This document shows, piece after piece, positions 27,821 to 37,392 of a stretch of 64,000 nt of DNA. The stretch spans positions 1 through 64,000 of the forward strand of contig NZ_JAPIVT010000001.1 in the NCBI RefSeq assembly GCF_026239735.1, written 5' to 3'. The position numbers and the translations under genes are program-made. The stretch comes from Pedobacter sp. MC2016-05. Lineage in GTDB: Bacteria > Bacteroidota > Bacteroidia > Sphingobacteriales > Sphingobacteriaceae. A model generated the notes under the pieces. It was not told the DNA's origin, did no database searches, and worked only from the letters and a program-made list of their open reading frames with translations. How positions within the stretch are numbered: position 1 is the stretch's first letter; each line of letters starts with the position of its first letter.

Positions 27821-30259
27821 ATGCATTACTTTAAACGCTTTCACCTCTTATTTACCATTTTACTGACCACAATTGCACTTCACACCTCCGCTCAGGAAAA
27901 GGGTGGTATTGTACAAGGAAAAGTGATCGATTCTCTTTCAAAAAAAGCACTCGAATTTATTACACTGGCCATCAAAAAAGATGGCCAAGCTATTAAAACA
28001 GCTGTTACAGCAGAAAACGGCACATTTAAATTTGATAAAATAGTTGCCGGCAAATACAGTTTAGCAGCCATTGCTGTTGGCTACAATGCAAAAATTCTAT
28101 CATTCGAAATTAGTGCCGACAAACCAGACTTTAACGCCGGGCAGATCACTTTGGCCTCGCAGGTAAATAATTTGAATGAGGTTTCGGTAAGTGTAACCCG
28201 CCCGGTAATTAAGCAGGAAATCGATAGAATCAGTTATGATATTCAGGCCGACCCCGAAAGCAAAGTTTTGACTGCCCTGGATATGATGCGCAAGGTGCCA
28301 TTGCTTTCTTTGGATGCTGATGATAACATCAAACTGAAAGGAAGTGGAAATTATAAAATTCTGATCAACGGAAAACCATCGAGTATGGTCGCGAGAAGTC
28401 CTAAAGACGTTTTGCGAGCCATGCCTGCCTCATCCATTCAGAAAATTGAAGTCATCACCACGCCTCCGGCAAAGTACGACAGCGAGGGTTTATCCGGCAT
28501 CATCAACATCATCACCAATAAAAAGATTGATAACGGCTATAACGGCAGTTTAAACTTAAGGCATCAGTTTCCGGCTGGCGGCCCAGGCATTGGCGGATTT
28601 TTTACCGTAAAACAAGGAAAATTTGGCGTAACCGCCTACGGCGGAACTGGATTTTACAGTACCCCAACCACTCAAAATATCAATTCACGAACGACTTCAG
28701 GTGCTAACCCCTCTGAACTGTTAAACATCGGAAACCGAAAATTCAACAATAATTACCGCTACGGCGGGGCAGAGTTGAGCTTTGAAATAGATACCTTAAA
28801 CCTAATTACTGCCGAAATCAATCCTTATGGCGGTTATAACAAGTCGGCAAATAATCAATCTTTTAGTCTAACCGCTCCAGCGCAGGTTACCGCCTATGAT
28901 TTAATTAGCAATAACCGTTTTGATTGGGGCGGCATGGATTTAAGTTTAAATTACCAACTCGGTTTTAAAAGTAACAAAGAGCGTCTGCTTACCTTTTCTT
29001 ATAAATACAGTAACGGAACTAATCCGCAAAGAAACGAGCTGAATTTCATCAACCGTCAGAATTTTAACGATCCCAATTATATTCAGGAAAATGAAAGCCG
29101 CTCGAAGGAACAGACCATACAGCTCGATTATGTTCACCCGGTAAAAAAACTGACTATTGAAGCTGGTTTGAAAGGAATTCTCAGGGATAATAACAGTAAT
29201 TTCGAATTCAAAAGTCAGGTTAGTAGTGGCGATTATCAGATTGATCCGGCCCGGACAAACATTTTTAACAATAACCAGGATGTCATCGGCGCCTATAACT
29301 CTTACGCTTATAACTTAACCAACTGGGGATTCAAAGCTGGTGTAAGGATAGAAGAAACATTTGTGAAGGCCGATTTCATCAGCAATGCCTCAAATGTAAA
29401 GACCGATTATTTCAACATCATCCCTTCGTTTTCAGTTAACCGCAAGTTTAAAAATCAAAGCAGTTTAAACTTTGGTTTCACGCAAAGAATTGAACGCCCG
29501 GGAATAGATAATTTGAATCCATTCGTCGATCGTTCGGTACCAAACTTCGAATACAGCGGAAACCCGGATCTGGAAGCCGTTTTGAGCAATAATTTTGATC
29601 TTACCTACAGCCGCTTCAAAAAAGGTTCTATCAACGCCGGTGTGGGCTATAATTTTGCCAACAATACCATTCAGAACATTTCAATTTACAATGATGCAGA
29701 TAAAATTACCCGCAGCACCTTTGCGAACGTAGGGCGGAATAAAAACCTGACGGCCAATATCAACATCAATTATCCGCTTACCAAAAAGTGGAATCTTACG
29801 GTAAGTGGTAACGCTGGTTACGCCTGGCTGGAAGGAACAATTAATGGCTTAGCGACCAAAAATGAAGGTTTATCTGGCAGTATCTACCTTAATACAGGCT
29901 ACAAATTTGAAAAAGAATGGCGGGCAAATGCAAGTTTTAATTACAGCTCTGCCGATGTTTTATTGCAGGGCAGATCTGGGCAATATTATTACGTGTCCTT
30001 CAGCGGAAGCAAGGAACTGGTGAAGGATAAGCTGACCATTTCGGCGGGTGTTAACAATCCGTTTATGAAATATCGCTACTATGAAACCTTAACAGAAGGG
30101 CCAAATTTTTCGCAGCGATACCGCGGACAAAATTATAACCGCTCTTTCAATGTAAGTTTAAACTGGAAGTTTGGTAAACTCAAAGACGCTATTAAAAAGA
30201 ATCAGCGGAGCATCAGTAACGATGATGTGAAATCAGGGGGAAGCAAATCAGGGAGCTAG
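27821..30259 (+). CDS. Outer-membrane beta-barrel (TonB-dependent receptor-like) protein
   Basis: 812 aa. Signal peptide, then a carboxypeptidase-regulatory-like domain (GIVQGKVIDSLSKKALEFIT), a plug region (GNYKILINGKPSSM, ASSIQKIEVITTPPAKYDSEG) and a barrel of the 'outer membrane beta-barrel family' type (INLNPFVDRSVPNF-like motif near 515-530). No SusC-type LNEVVVVGYG motif and no SusD gene, so it is not a Sus receptor. It lies 153 bp after the DUF4097 genes, and a shared regulon with the sigma factor is plausible. Confidence 0.87.
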   Translation: MHYFKRFHLLFTILLTTIALHTSAQEKGGIVQGKVIDSLSKKALEFITLAIKKDGQAIKTAVTAENGTFKFDKIVAGKYSLAAIAVGYNAKILSFEISADKPDFNAGQITLASQVNNLNEVSVSVTRPVIKQEIDRISYDIQADPESKVLTALDMMRKVPLLSLDADDNIKLKGSGNYKILINGKPSSMVARSPKDVLRAMPASSIQKIEVITTPPAKYDSEGLSGIINIITNKKIDNGYNGSLNLRHQFPAGGPGIGGFFTVKQGKFGVTAYGGTGFYSTPTTQNINSRTTSGANPSELLNIGNRKFNNNYRYGGAELSFEIDTLNLITAEINPYGGYNKSANNQSFSLTAPAQVTAYDLISNNRFDWGGMDLSLNYQLGFKSNKERLLTFSYKYSNGTNPQRNELNFINRQNFNDPNYIQENESRSKEQTIQLDYVHPVKKLTIEAGLKGILRDNNSNFEFKSQVSSGDYQIDPARTNIFNNNQDVIGAYNSYAYNLTNWGFKAGVRIEETFVKADFISNASNVKTDYFNIIPSFSVNRKFKNQSSLNFGFTQRIERPGIDNLNPFVDRSVPNFEYSGNPDLEAVLSNNFDLTYSRFKKGSINAGVGYNFANNTIQNISIYNDADKITRSTFANVGRNKNLTANININYPLTKKWNLTVSGNAGYAWLEGTINGLATKNEGLSGSIYLNTGYKFEKEWRANASFNYSSADVLLQGRSGQYYYVSFSGSKELVKDKLTISAGVNNPFMKYRYYETLTEGPNFSQRYRGQNYNRSFNVSLNWKFGKLKDAIKKNQRSISNDDVKSGGSKSGS

Positions 30260-30269
30260 TATTCAATAC

Positions 30270-30300
30270 CAAAGCCTGTTGCCATATCAAACAGGCTTTG
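30270..30300 (+). terminator. Hairpin between convergent genes
   Basis: CAAAGCCTGTT (30270-30280) pairs perfectly with AACAGGCTTTG (30290-30300) around a 9-nt loop. It lies 10 bp past the receptor stop and 8 bp before the convergent stop at 30309. There is no strong T-run. Confidence 0.6.
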
Positions 30301-30308
30301 GCTAAGCA

Positions 30309-31643
30309 TTAACATTCGCCATTGCGTTCATCCATCTTTTTAAGGATGTAAGACAAAATCTTGGCAAAAACAACATAGGCAACGAAAACGAAGAAGCCCA
30401 GTTGTAAGGCCGAATTATTGGAAGTAACTGTTTTCAAGGTTTCATTCTCTATATTCAAACCAGAAAGCTGGCTTTTCAAAATGCCATTCAGGCCAATATA
30501 AGTCATCGCAATACCAACCACCATTACATCAGCCATATCCCATTTCCCCAAATCGAAGGCTAAAAACCGCAAAGCCTTTTTACTCCCGAAGAGGTGGGCA
30601 CAGGCTACATGTAAACCTCTGGCTATAATCCTTAATAAAGGCAAAATCACTACAAAAAGCAATAACAGTATGCCCACCAATACCGAATCCAGTTTAGGCT
30701 GCTCGATCAAAGTACCTATAATGCCAAGAATACTTTTGCTCTGGAAAAATAACACCTGATTGGTGAAGGCAATCTTATCACCCAGCAAAGCAAATTCGAG
30801 AGTTTTGATTCGGGCATCCACTTCAATAATTGGCGAGATAATCCCTACGGTAAGCAATACCAGGGCAAACAATAACGACATGACGAATAATGGGGCATGC
30901 AACTGAACCTGTTTGCGTAAAAATAACCACATTAAAAATGCAATGGAAATGCAGCCCAGCATAATCGAGCCAAAGGTCATGGTCATTTTTTTGATGTAAG
31001 CCAATTTGGTCTCAATAATTTTATCAAATGCAGTAGCATTCGCGGCATGGTATTTCTTGTAGATGTTACGTTCTACAGTAGTAATGGTGGTATCGCTATG
31101 GTCGTAGGTTTGCGCCTCCAACTCATCTACCTTACTGGTTGCAATGCCTTTAATTTTCTTTAAACTCCCCGGACTTGTAATTTTCACTACAATGGTTTTG
31201 GCAAAAGAAGGTACCTGGGCATGCAGTTCATCCTGATCAACAAATGTGTTAAAAGCCAGCTTTTTAAGCTTGCCGCCAAGTCCTTTCTGTGGTTTGGTAA
31301 TCTCGGCAACAGCTTGGTTAATGAGCCCATGAAGTTCTTTTTCTACCTGTTTCCGCATTTCCAATTTTTGCTCACCGGTGAGTTTGAAACCCTTCACCCT
31401 ACGGTCGGCAACGGCAGAAATTTTATCGCCCCAGCGGTCTACAGAAAAAATACCAAAGGTGATGTTGTTAGATAAACTGTAATCTTCTTTAATGCTTTTT
31501 TGCTCAACAACAAGCTGATAAAAACGAAAACCTGCATAAGCTGCGCCAAGGAACAGGATACTTAATACGGCTATGAGCACAAAGGGAGCTACCTTGCTCT
31601 TTTTGCGTGGAGTATCGGGAGTGGAAGAATTTGTCGCCGTCAT
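30309..31643 (-). CDS. PqiA-like membrane protein, copy B
   Basis: 444 aa. One N-terminal membrane helix (about 22-45), a periplasmic alpha-helical region (60-215), then a membrane domain with four helices that carries the PqiA-type motifs: LFVMSLLFALVLLTVGIISP, IEVDARI, QSKSILGII and GKWDMADVMVVGIAMTYIGL. PqiA proteins of Proteobacteria work with MCE lipid carriers; none is present here. 12 bp downstream of a paralogue of the same length, so the two form an operon. Confidence 0.8.
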   Translation of the reverse strand: MTATNSSTPDTPRKKSKVAPFVLIAVLSILFLGAAYAGFRFYQLVVEQKSIKEDYSLSNNITFGIFSVDRWGDKISAVADRRVKGFKLTGEQKLEMRKQVEKELHGLINQAVAEITKPQKGLGGKLKKLAFNTFVDQDELHAQVPSFAKTIVVKITSPGSLKKIKGIATSKVDELEAQTYDHSDTTITTVERNIYKKYHAANATAFDKIIETKLAYIKKMTMTFGSIMLGCISIAFLMWLFLRKQVQLHAPLFVMSLLFALVLLTVGIISPIIEVDARIKTLEFALLGDKIAFTNQVLFFQSKSILGIIGTLIEQPKLDSVLVGILLLLFVVILPLLRIIARGLHVACAHLFGSKKALRFLAFDLGKWDMADVMVVGIAMTYIGLNGILKSQLSGLNIENETLKTVTSNNSALQLGFFVFVAYVVFAKILSYILKKMDERNGEC

Positions 31644-31655
31644 AATTAAAACCGG

Positions 31656-32960
31656 TTAATGCGCATCGTGTGGAGTAATAAATTTAAGTATGGTGGATAA
31701 AATCAATCCATAAAGCACAAAACTGATGAATATGATATAACCCGGTTGCAAGGCCGTGTTGTTGGTAGTGAGGATGGTGAGCGAATCATTTTTAATATTC
31801 AGTGCCTGGAGCTGCCCTTCTAATAATCCGTTCAAACCGATGTAAGCCATCAAAATCGCAATGACAATAACATCAGCCATACTCCATTTGCCCGATTGGA
31901 AAGCGAAATATTTCACGATTCCATTCTCCGCCAGTTTTTTATTGCCCAGCAAATGAATGCCGGTTGAAGTAAGTTTAACGACCGGAAATAAAATACTAAA
32001 AGCGAGAATCAGCACCCCTACCAGGATAGAATCAATCCCTTCCTGACCAAGCAAAACCTTCACCACATCCATAATACTCTTACTTTGGAAAAACAGTACC
32101 TGATCTTCAAATACAATATGTTCGCCAAGCAAAACAAAATCTATAGAGCGAATACGGGCATCCACTTCAATCATAGAGGCGGTTAGGCCAACGGCAAGCA
32201 ACATAAACGCAAAAAGGAGCGACATTACAAAAAGGGTAACGTGTAAATCGCGGCGCTTCCTTAAACCCCACCAAAAAGCCAAAACCACGGCTACACAAGC
32301 CAGCATTCCATAAGAATATTGATAGGTTTGCGTCCGGATTTTAGATAGCGAAGCCCTTAGTTTGCTGTTGAGCTCATCGGTGTTGTTTACTTTGTAACCT
32401 GCAAACAACTTTTTTAGTTCGGCTTGTTTGGCTACAAAAACACTGTCTTTCATTTCTTCGGTGGCCAGCTCATTAAATTCGCCAATGGCCATTTTACTCA
32501 ACTCTTTTTTATTTTTAGGATCATCAACCTCGGCAATGATTTTTCTGGCGAAAGTAGGTACCTGTGCCCTTATGCTATCAGAATTGACAAAGTTCTTGAT
32601 GGCAAATTTTTGAATTTTACCGCTGATGGTTTTTTTAGGTTTATTAACCAGCGCCTCCGCCTTATCTATCAAAGCAAGTATTACCTTTTCCACTTCCTGT
32701 TGCAAAACCCGTTTCTGCTTTTTGGTCATTTTCAGGTTTCGTACCTGATGATGCACAATTCTGGATACATTATCTTTCCATTTTTGAACAGAAAATAATC
32801 CGTAGGTGATGTTGTTGATATTGGAATATTCTTCCTTTATACGCTCCTGCTGATCAGAAAGCTGATGTAACCTAAAACCGAAGTAGCCCTCTACTCCAAG
32901 CAATACTGCCAGAGAAAGGATAAGCATCAGTTTAGGAAAGAAAGACTTTTTCTTCTCCAT
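31656..32960 (-). CDS. PqiA-like membrane protein, copy A
   Basis: 434 aa from the ATG at 32960; an upstream TTG at 33011 is less likely. Same plan as the downstream paralogue: a helix near 10-28, a Lys-rich periplasmic part, LFVMSLLFAFMLLAVGLTAS, MIEVDARIRSIDFVLLGE, QSKSIMDVVK and GKWSMADVIVIAILMAYIGL. The pair probably arose by duplication and may work as a heterodimer. Substrate unknown; lipid or envelope homeostasis is inferred from PqiA. Confidence 0.8.
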   Translation of the reverse strand: MEKKKSFFPKLMLILSLAVLLGVEGYFGFRLHQLSDQQERIKEEYSNINNITYGLFSVQKWKDNVSRIVHHQVRNLKMTKKQKRVLQQEVEKVILALIDKAEALVNKPKKTISGKIQKFAIKNFVNSDSIRAQVPTFARKIIAEVDDPKNKKELSKMAIGEFNELATEEMKDSVFVAKQAELKKLFAGYKVNNTDELNSKLRASLSKIRTQTYQYSYGMLACVAVVLAFWWGLRKRRDLHVTLFVMSLLFAFMLLAVGLTASMIEVDARIRSIDFVLLGEHIVFEDQVLFFQSKSIMDVVKVLLGQEGIDSILVGVLILAFSILFPVVKLTSTGIHLLGNKKLAENGIVKYFAFQSGKWSMADVIVIAILMAYIGLNGLLEGQLQALNIKNDSLTILTTNNTALQPGYIIFISFVLYGLILSTILKFITPHDAH

Positions 32961-33156
32961 AGGGTTATGTTGTGTTTGCAAGATGATTGGTTTTGTATTG
33001 CCCCTACTCAAATTAACGTAATCGTTTTTAATTGAATGATCAGCTAAACTGGTTTACGATTTGGTTAGGTATCGGCAAATAAAACAGCGGTGTGATCAAA
33101 AGGTTTTGATCCTGAAAAATAATGAATGCGGGCACTCCAAAGCCTGGCGCAATTTT

Positions 33157-33187
33157 TTTGCACCTAAATTTCTAATCAATATCTTTG
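33157..33187 (+). promoter_or_regulatory. Canonical promoter for the HTH gene
   Basis: TTTG at 33157-33160, exactly 19 nt, then TATCTTTG at 33180-33187. This is a perfect TTTG-N19-TAnnTTTG. Transcription would begin near 33194, about 24 nt before the ATG at 33218. Confidence 0.8.
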
Positions 33188-33217
33188 CCGCCACATTAAA
33201 ATAGGATACGTTAAGGA

Positions 33218-33475
33218 ATGAATACCGAAAAAGAAGATATGGTATCTAACTGGATACAGGAAAACGGAAACCCGGCGATTGAAAGATTAACCAGCATCAA
33301 CCAGAACACGGCCAGAAAGGTAAGCGAGGTCTTAATAGAGAAAGGAATAGATGCAGAAACTTTTGCCCAACTGGTAGATACGCAGGTGGCAGAAGTAAGC
33401 AAATGGCTAGCTGGCCATCATAATTTCAGCGAAAAAATGCTTAGTGAAATTACCGCAAAGATCGAAGTCAACTAA
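33218..33475 (+). CDS. Small XRE-type HTH protein
   Basis: 85 aa. Residues 25-80 are a helix-turn-helix of the Cro/CI (XRE) type (NQNTARKVSEVLIEKGIDAE, AQLVDTQVAEVSKWLAGHHN). The size and the WLAGHHNFS motif recall HigA-type antitoxins, but no toxin gene is next to it. It is convergent with the AraC regulator, 7 bp apart. Confidence 0.75.
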   Translation: MNTEKEDMVSNWIQENGNPAIERLTSINQNTARKVSEVLIEKGIDAETFAQLVDTQVAEVSKWLAGHHNFSEKMLSEITAKIEVN

Positions 33476-33482
33476 ATTTCGG

Positions 33483-34373
33483 CTAGTTAAATTCTTGCCT
33501 AAAAGCAAGTGGAGAAAGATTGGTTTTCTTTTTGAATAAGGTGCTAAACGATTGCGCATGCTCAAAACCTAAATCGTAAGCAATTTCACTCACCGATAAA
33601 TTTGTGGTAGAAAGTTTCTCTTTGGCTTTCTCAATTAACTTTTCATGGATATGCTGTTGTGTATTTTGCCCGGTATGCACCCGCAACAAATCGCTTAAAT
33701 AATTGGGCGAAAGGTTCATTTGTCCCGCCACATATTGTACCGTTAATAAACCATTGTTCTGGTTTTTCACAAAATAATCTTCCAGTAACCTTTCGAATTT
33801 GGATAGCAATTCATGGCTGTTATTTTTCCTGGTAATAAACTGCCGCTCGTAAAAGCGGTTTGAATAATTAAGAAGCAGCTCTATTTGTGAGAGAATAATT
33901 TCTTGAGTATGCTTATCAATATGCACACATTCTTTATTTATTTTGTTTAAAATCGCGATTAGGTTATCCTCTTCTTCTGCTGATAAATGAAGCGCCTCAT
34001 TTACCGCGTAGGAAAAAAAGCCATATTGGTGAATAGTGTTTGCCAGGCTATGGCGAAGTAAAAAATCGGGATGGAAGATGAGCAAATAACCCGAACCGCA
34101 TTCCATTTGATTCAAATCGAGATACTGAACCTGGTTTGGAGCAGTAAAACTGAGCACGCCTTTATCGTAATCATAATGCTGTTGCCCATACCTTATTTTA
34201 CCGGTAGCACCTCTTTTCAAAGCCAAGCAATAAAAACGATTGATAAAACCTTTCCAGATTTCATCCTCCAAAAAAATCGCCTGATCCAGATTAATGACGC
34301 TAACTAAAGGGTGTAATGGTTCCGGAAGCGATAATAACCGGTGAAATTGTGAAATCGAATTTATGGCATTCAT
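33483..34373 (-). CDS. AraC family transcriptional regulator
   Basis: 296 aa. An N-terminal cupin-like sensing part (residues 20-170) and a C-terminal double HTH (LTVQYVAGQMNLSPNYLSDL; LSVSEIAYDLGFEHAQSFST, then FKKKTNLSPLAFRQEF). The aldo/keto reductase gene follows its stop direction upstream: AraC starts at 34373 and the reductase ends at 34435 on the same strand, so the reductase is transcribed first. The pair may be a regulator and its target. Confidence 0.9.
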   Translation of the reverse strand: MNAINSISQFHRLLSLPEPLHPLVSVINLDQAIFLEDEIWKGFINRFYCLALKRGATGKIRYGQQHYDYDKGVLSFTAPNQVQYLDLNQMECGSGYLLIFHPDFLLRHSLANTIHQYGFFSYAVNEALHLSAEEEDNLIAILNKINKECVHIDKHTQEIILSQIELLLNYSNRFYERQFITRKNNSHELLSKFERLLEDYFVKNQNNGLLTVQYVAGQMNLSPNYLSDLLRVHTGQNTQQHIHEKLIEKAKEKLSTTNLSVSEIAYDLGFEHAQSFSTLFKKKTNLSPLAFRQEFN

Positions 34374-34406
34374 GGATGTAATTTACAAATAAAAGGATAA
34401 AGAATT

Positions 34407-34430
34407 ACGGCTGCATCACGATGCAGCCGT
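34407..34430 (-). terminator. Terminator of the aldo/keto reductase gene
   Basis: Perfect 10-bp inverted repeat ACGGCTGCAT (34407-34416) / ATGCAGCCGT (34421-34430) with a 4-nt loop, directly past the reductase stop and followed on the minus strand by AATTCTTTAT. Confidence 0.8.
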
Positions 34431-34434
34431 GAAA

Positions 34435-35439
34435 TTAATCGAGCAAGCCCATACTAAATTCGTCGTAAGCTTTGCCGGTATCCGTACCAAGAGGCACTAT
34501 ACTTTCTAATGTAGCTACATCGGCAGGTGTTAATTCTATACTCGCCGCAGCCATATTTTGTTCCAAATACTTTCTTCTTTTAGTACCGGGAATAGGAACA
34601 ATTCCTTTATTAATAATCCAGGCAATGGCTAATTGAGAAGCACTTACATTTTTGTCTTTAGCTAAGGCTTCAATGGCTTCTACCAATTCGATATTTTTAT
34701 GGAAGTGAGCTTCCTGAAAGCGTGGAATTGCCCTTCTGAAATCGTTTTCCGGTAAATCGCTCATTTTTTTAATATCGCCCGATAAAAAGCCACGACCAAG
34801 TGGTGAATATGCCACGAAGCCTATTCCTAGTTCTTTTAATGTTTGAAGGATGCCCCGCTCTTCCACTGTTCGCTCAAATAAAGAATATTCACTTTGAACG
34901 GCAGTAACTGGATGCACAGCATGTGCTCTTTTTACCGTTTCGGAAGATACCTCTGACAAACCGATATAACCTATCTTGCCTTCTTTAACCAGTTCACTCA
35001 TGGCACCAACAGTTTCTTCAATTGGCGTGTTTTTATCTAACCGATGCATATAATATAGATCGATATAATCAGTTTTTAGGTTTTTAAGAGATCGTTCTAC
35101 CGCCATCTTCACATATTCCTTCTTGCCGTTAATAGCCCACGTTACTTTATTCTCTTCATTAATTTCCCAGCCAAATTTAGTGGCTATAATGTACTTATCC
35201 CGATTTGCTCCCATTGATTTTGCAATAAGCTGTTCGTTCTTTAAGGGACCGTACAAATCTGCAGTATCTAGAAAATTGCCACCCATTTCAAGCGACTTGT
35301 GAATGGTAGCAATCGCTTCCGTTTCATCTGCCGCTCCATACATATTGGCATCTTCAAAACCCGTCATCCCCATACAGCCCAAACCAATTTGAGGTACAAC
35401 AAATCCTTGATTGCCTAATTTAATCTTTTTAATTTCCAT
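34435..35439 (-). CDS. Aldo/keto reductase
   Basis: 334 aa from the ATG at 35439 (an in-frame TTG eight codons earlier is less likely). NADPH-dependent TIM-barrel reductase: MGMTGFEDANMYGAADETEA, the active-site region FLDTADLYGPLKNEQLIAK (Asp, Tyr), IDLYYMHRLD and IPGTKRRKYLEQN cofactor site. YajO/IolS-type subgroup; substrate not defined. Separated from the AraC gene by a strong terminator, so they are separate transcripts. Confidence 0.92.
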   Translation of the reverse strand: MEIKKIKLGNQGFVVPQIGLGCMGMTGFEDANMYGAADETEAIATIHKSLEMGGNFLDTADLYGPLKNEQLIAKSMGANRDKYIIATKFGWEINEENKVTWAINGKKEYVKMAVERSLKNLKTDYIDLYYMHRLDKNTPIEETVGAMSELVKEGKIGYIGLSEVSSETVKRAHAVHPVTAVQSEYSLFERTVEERGILQTLKELGIGFVAYSPLGRGFLSGDIKKMSDLPENDFRRAIPRFQEAHFHKNIELVEAIEALAKDKNVSASQLAIAWIINKGIVPIPGTKRRKYLEQNMAAASIELTPADVATLESIVPLGTDTGKAYDEFSMGLLD

Positions 35440-35657
35440 TTTTTGATGTTTTTGAATAACCAAAATTAGGCTTACGTTCTGGTATCAATGTTTGCAAAAC
35501 CCCGAAAAACGTATGCAAAACAAAGGAGATTTTCGATTCATCACCGACAACAAAACCAGAAAAAAAATAATATTATCAAAATCTATTTAAAACCATAAAA
35601 GTATAGTTTTTTTATCTATTAAATATTTACCACAATTCTAAACCAAAAAATAAGGGC

Positions 35658-35691
35658 AAAAAAAAAACAGCTACCCATTTCCAGACAGCTG
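35658..35691 (-). terminator. Terminator of the GIN-domain gene
   Basis: On the minus strand CAGCTGTC (35691-35684) pairs with GGTAGCTG (35675-35668), including two G-U pairs, followed by ten T's (35667-35658). It follows the stop at 35714. Confidence 0.7.
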
Positions 35692-35713
35692 CTTACCTAT
35701 AAATAATTAGCGC

Positions 35714-36325
35714 TTATTTTGCTAAAACCATTGCATTTTGTGCCGCGTTCATAATCGCTTCCGAAGCGTAAGAAGCAGATTGTTTGCTGGCAAATTTATC
35801 AATGTTAACGTTTTTGTTATTACTGGCAACCATTGTGCTTTGATCTGCTGTACCATTTAATTTTAGTACTGCGTCTTCTTTAACAACTGTGTATAAACTG
35901 CCGGCAGTTGCTTTGATTTTTACCGTGGCGCTTTGATTTAAAAATAACTGGAGGTTTTTAACGTCAAGGTTATTGGTGCTTAGCACTACCGATTGTCCGT
36001 AGGCTTCGATTCTTTCCAAATCTTTAACGGTAATGTTTAACGTAACCTGACTGTTTTCTAAAGAGTTGATGAAAAGTGTTCTGCCATCACTCGTTACCGA
36101 CGTTTTAGTTGCATCGTAACCATCGCCGCCTAAAATGCTTGTGGCGCTTCCCTGTGTTAAGTTAATTTTCACATTTCCACTTACCCAAATTCTTTTGAAT
36201 GTAGGAACTGCGTTTACTTTTGTTTCTTTTTTGATAGGCGCTATAGCGAAGCTGCTCATTGCTGATGAAGTGAATACTACTGCTGTTAATGCTACTGCGA
36301 ATAATGTTTTTGTTAAATTTTTCAT
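35714..36325 (-). CDS. GIN-domain (DUF2807-like) secreted protein
   Basis: 203 aa from the ATG at 36325. Signal peptide (LFAVALTAVVFTSSAMSSFA), then a beta-rich region FKRIWVSGNVKINLTQG, LFINSLENSQVTLNITVKDL, LERIEAYGQSVVLSTNNLDV with the alternating hydrophobic pattern of head-GIN / DUF2807 proteins, which form beta-helices on the envelope. Function unknown. Ends in a clear terminator; no operon partner. Confidence 0.7.
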   Translation of the reverse strand: MKNLTKTLFAVALTAVVFTSSAMSSFAIAPIKKETKVNAVPTFKRIWVSGNVKINLTQGSATSILGGDGYDATKTSVTSDGRTLFINSLENSQVTLNITVKDLERIEAYGQSVVLSTNNLDVKNLQLFLNQSATVKIKATAGSLYTVVKEDAVLKLNGTADQSTMVASNNKNVNIDKFASKQSASYASEAIMNAAQNAMVLAK

Positions 36326-36511
36326 GACTTTATATTTTAAGTTTCTTAATGTTTTCTGATAATAAGACGCCATCACCCCGAAAACGTTGCAGGGAAAAGT
36401 GGTGTATTATACCAGCTTAAGTAACTATCAGACCAACACCTGTAATTTGTCGACGAAAAAGTGTTCGTATATCAATAAAACTTCCAATGAGTGAGATCAT
36501 CCCTAGCAACT

Positions 36512-36643
36512 CGTCATCTCTACCGCAGCGAGACCTCTCAAAACCAAATCGCCTCTCCACCAAATCCGTCATCACCTCCAATCAATCACCCCTTCCAACC
36601 CTTCCATCCTTCTCGCGTAGGCGGGGGATGTTAAAGCAAATGA
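36512..36643. repeat. Intergenic dispersed-repeat remnants
   Basis: 36512-36540 (CGTCATCTCTACCGCAGCGA...) resembles 37711-37740, and GGGGATGTTAAAGCAAATGA at 36624-36643 recurs at 37401 and 40010. The stretch 36326-36775 otherwise has no credible gene; the 138-codon ORF across it follows the repeat. Confidence 0.5.
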
Positions 36644-36775
36644 AATTTCCAATTCCTACTTGCAAACCCCTCTTCACAGTAATAAACGCAACAACTTCCT
36701 TCAAAAAAATAAGAATCATATATTTTTCACTATTTTCGATTGTTTACCCAACCAAAAACTACGATTCTCCCATAC

Positions 36776-37261
36776 ATGACGAAGTATTTCACTTTCAGCT
36801 TATCTATTGCCTTTATCTCCTGGATTGTTGGCATGATCATTACCGCACTGCTTTCCAAAACGAATTTTTATCAGCAACGACTCTCCGGCCTCAACTTCCT
36901 TAGCAACGAGAAGCTCAATACGGTACTTGGAATCCAACCTTTTAAATGGATTATCATTCATAGCTTTTTTAAATATTTTAATCCAAAGCTATCCTTTGCT
37001 AAAAAAATAAAGGTGAGCGAACTAGGGGCGTACAGGGCGGAGATGATGAAAGCAGAACTTAATCACCTATTTGCTTTCTTATTTATGGTGCCTTTCATCT
37101 TATTCAGAATGTATCAGGGGCTATATTGGTTCGCAGTGGTGATGCTGCTCGTCAACCTGATCATGAACCTATACCCAACATTATTACAACAACAAAACAA
37201 AAGGCGAATCGACCGTTATCTCCAGGTATTGAAACATCGATCTGCTTTACCTGTTTCTTAA
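36776..37261 (+). CDS. CrtO-like acyltransferase-family membrane protein
   Basis: 161 aa from the ATG at 36776 (MTKYFTFSLSIAF). Three or four membrane helices. The C-terminal half, ELNHLFAFLFMVPFILFRMY, and VNLIMNLYPTLLQQQNKRRI match the pattern of glycosyl-4,4'-diaponeurosporenoate acyltransferase-like (CrtO) proteins. No carotenoid gene is close, so the substrate need not be a carotenoid glycoside. Flanked by repeat-rich intergenic DNA on both sides. Confidence 0.65.
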   Translation: MTKYFTFSLSIAFISWIVGMIITALLSKTNFYQQRLSGLNFLSNEKLNTVLGIQPFKWIIIHSFFKYFNPKLSFAKKIKVSELGAYRAEMMKAELNHLFAFLFMVPFILFRMYQGLYWFAVVMLLVNLIMNLYPTLLQQQNKRRIDRYLQVLKHRSALPVS

Positions 37262-37392
37262 AAGTCTGTACCTAAAACAAAACTCAGCTTCAGGTTGGAA
37301 CACTAATGATACGACTGTGAGTATGCTCACTTCTCACTCACAATAAAGTTAACGTCATTTATATTGATTTTTATGAAAGAAATTGACCCTCC

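Noticed and set aside
33218..33475. Toxin-antitoxin pair
   Set aside because: The protein resembles an antitoxin, but no toxin gene flanks it on the same strand.
36487..36903. 138-codon plus-strand ORF in the gap before the CrtO-like gene
   Set aside because: Its first part lies in repeat sequence and its last part overlaps the real membrane protein in another frame.
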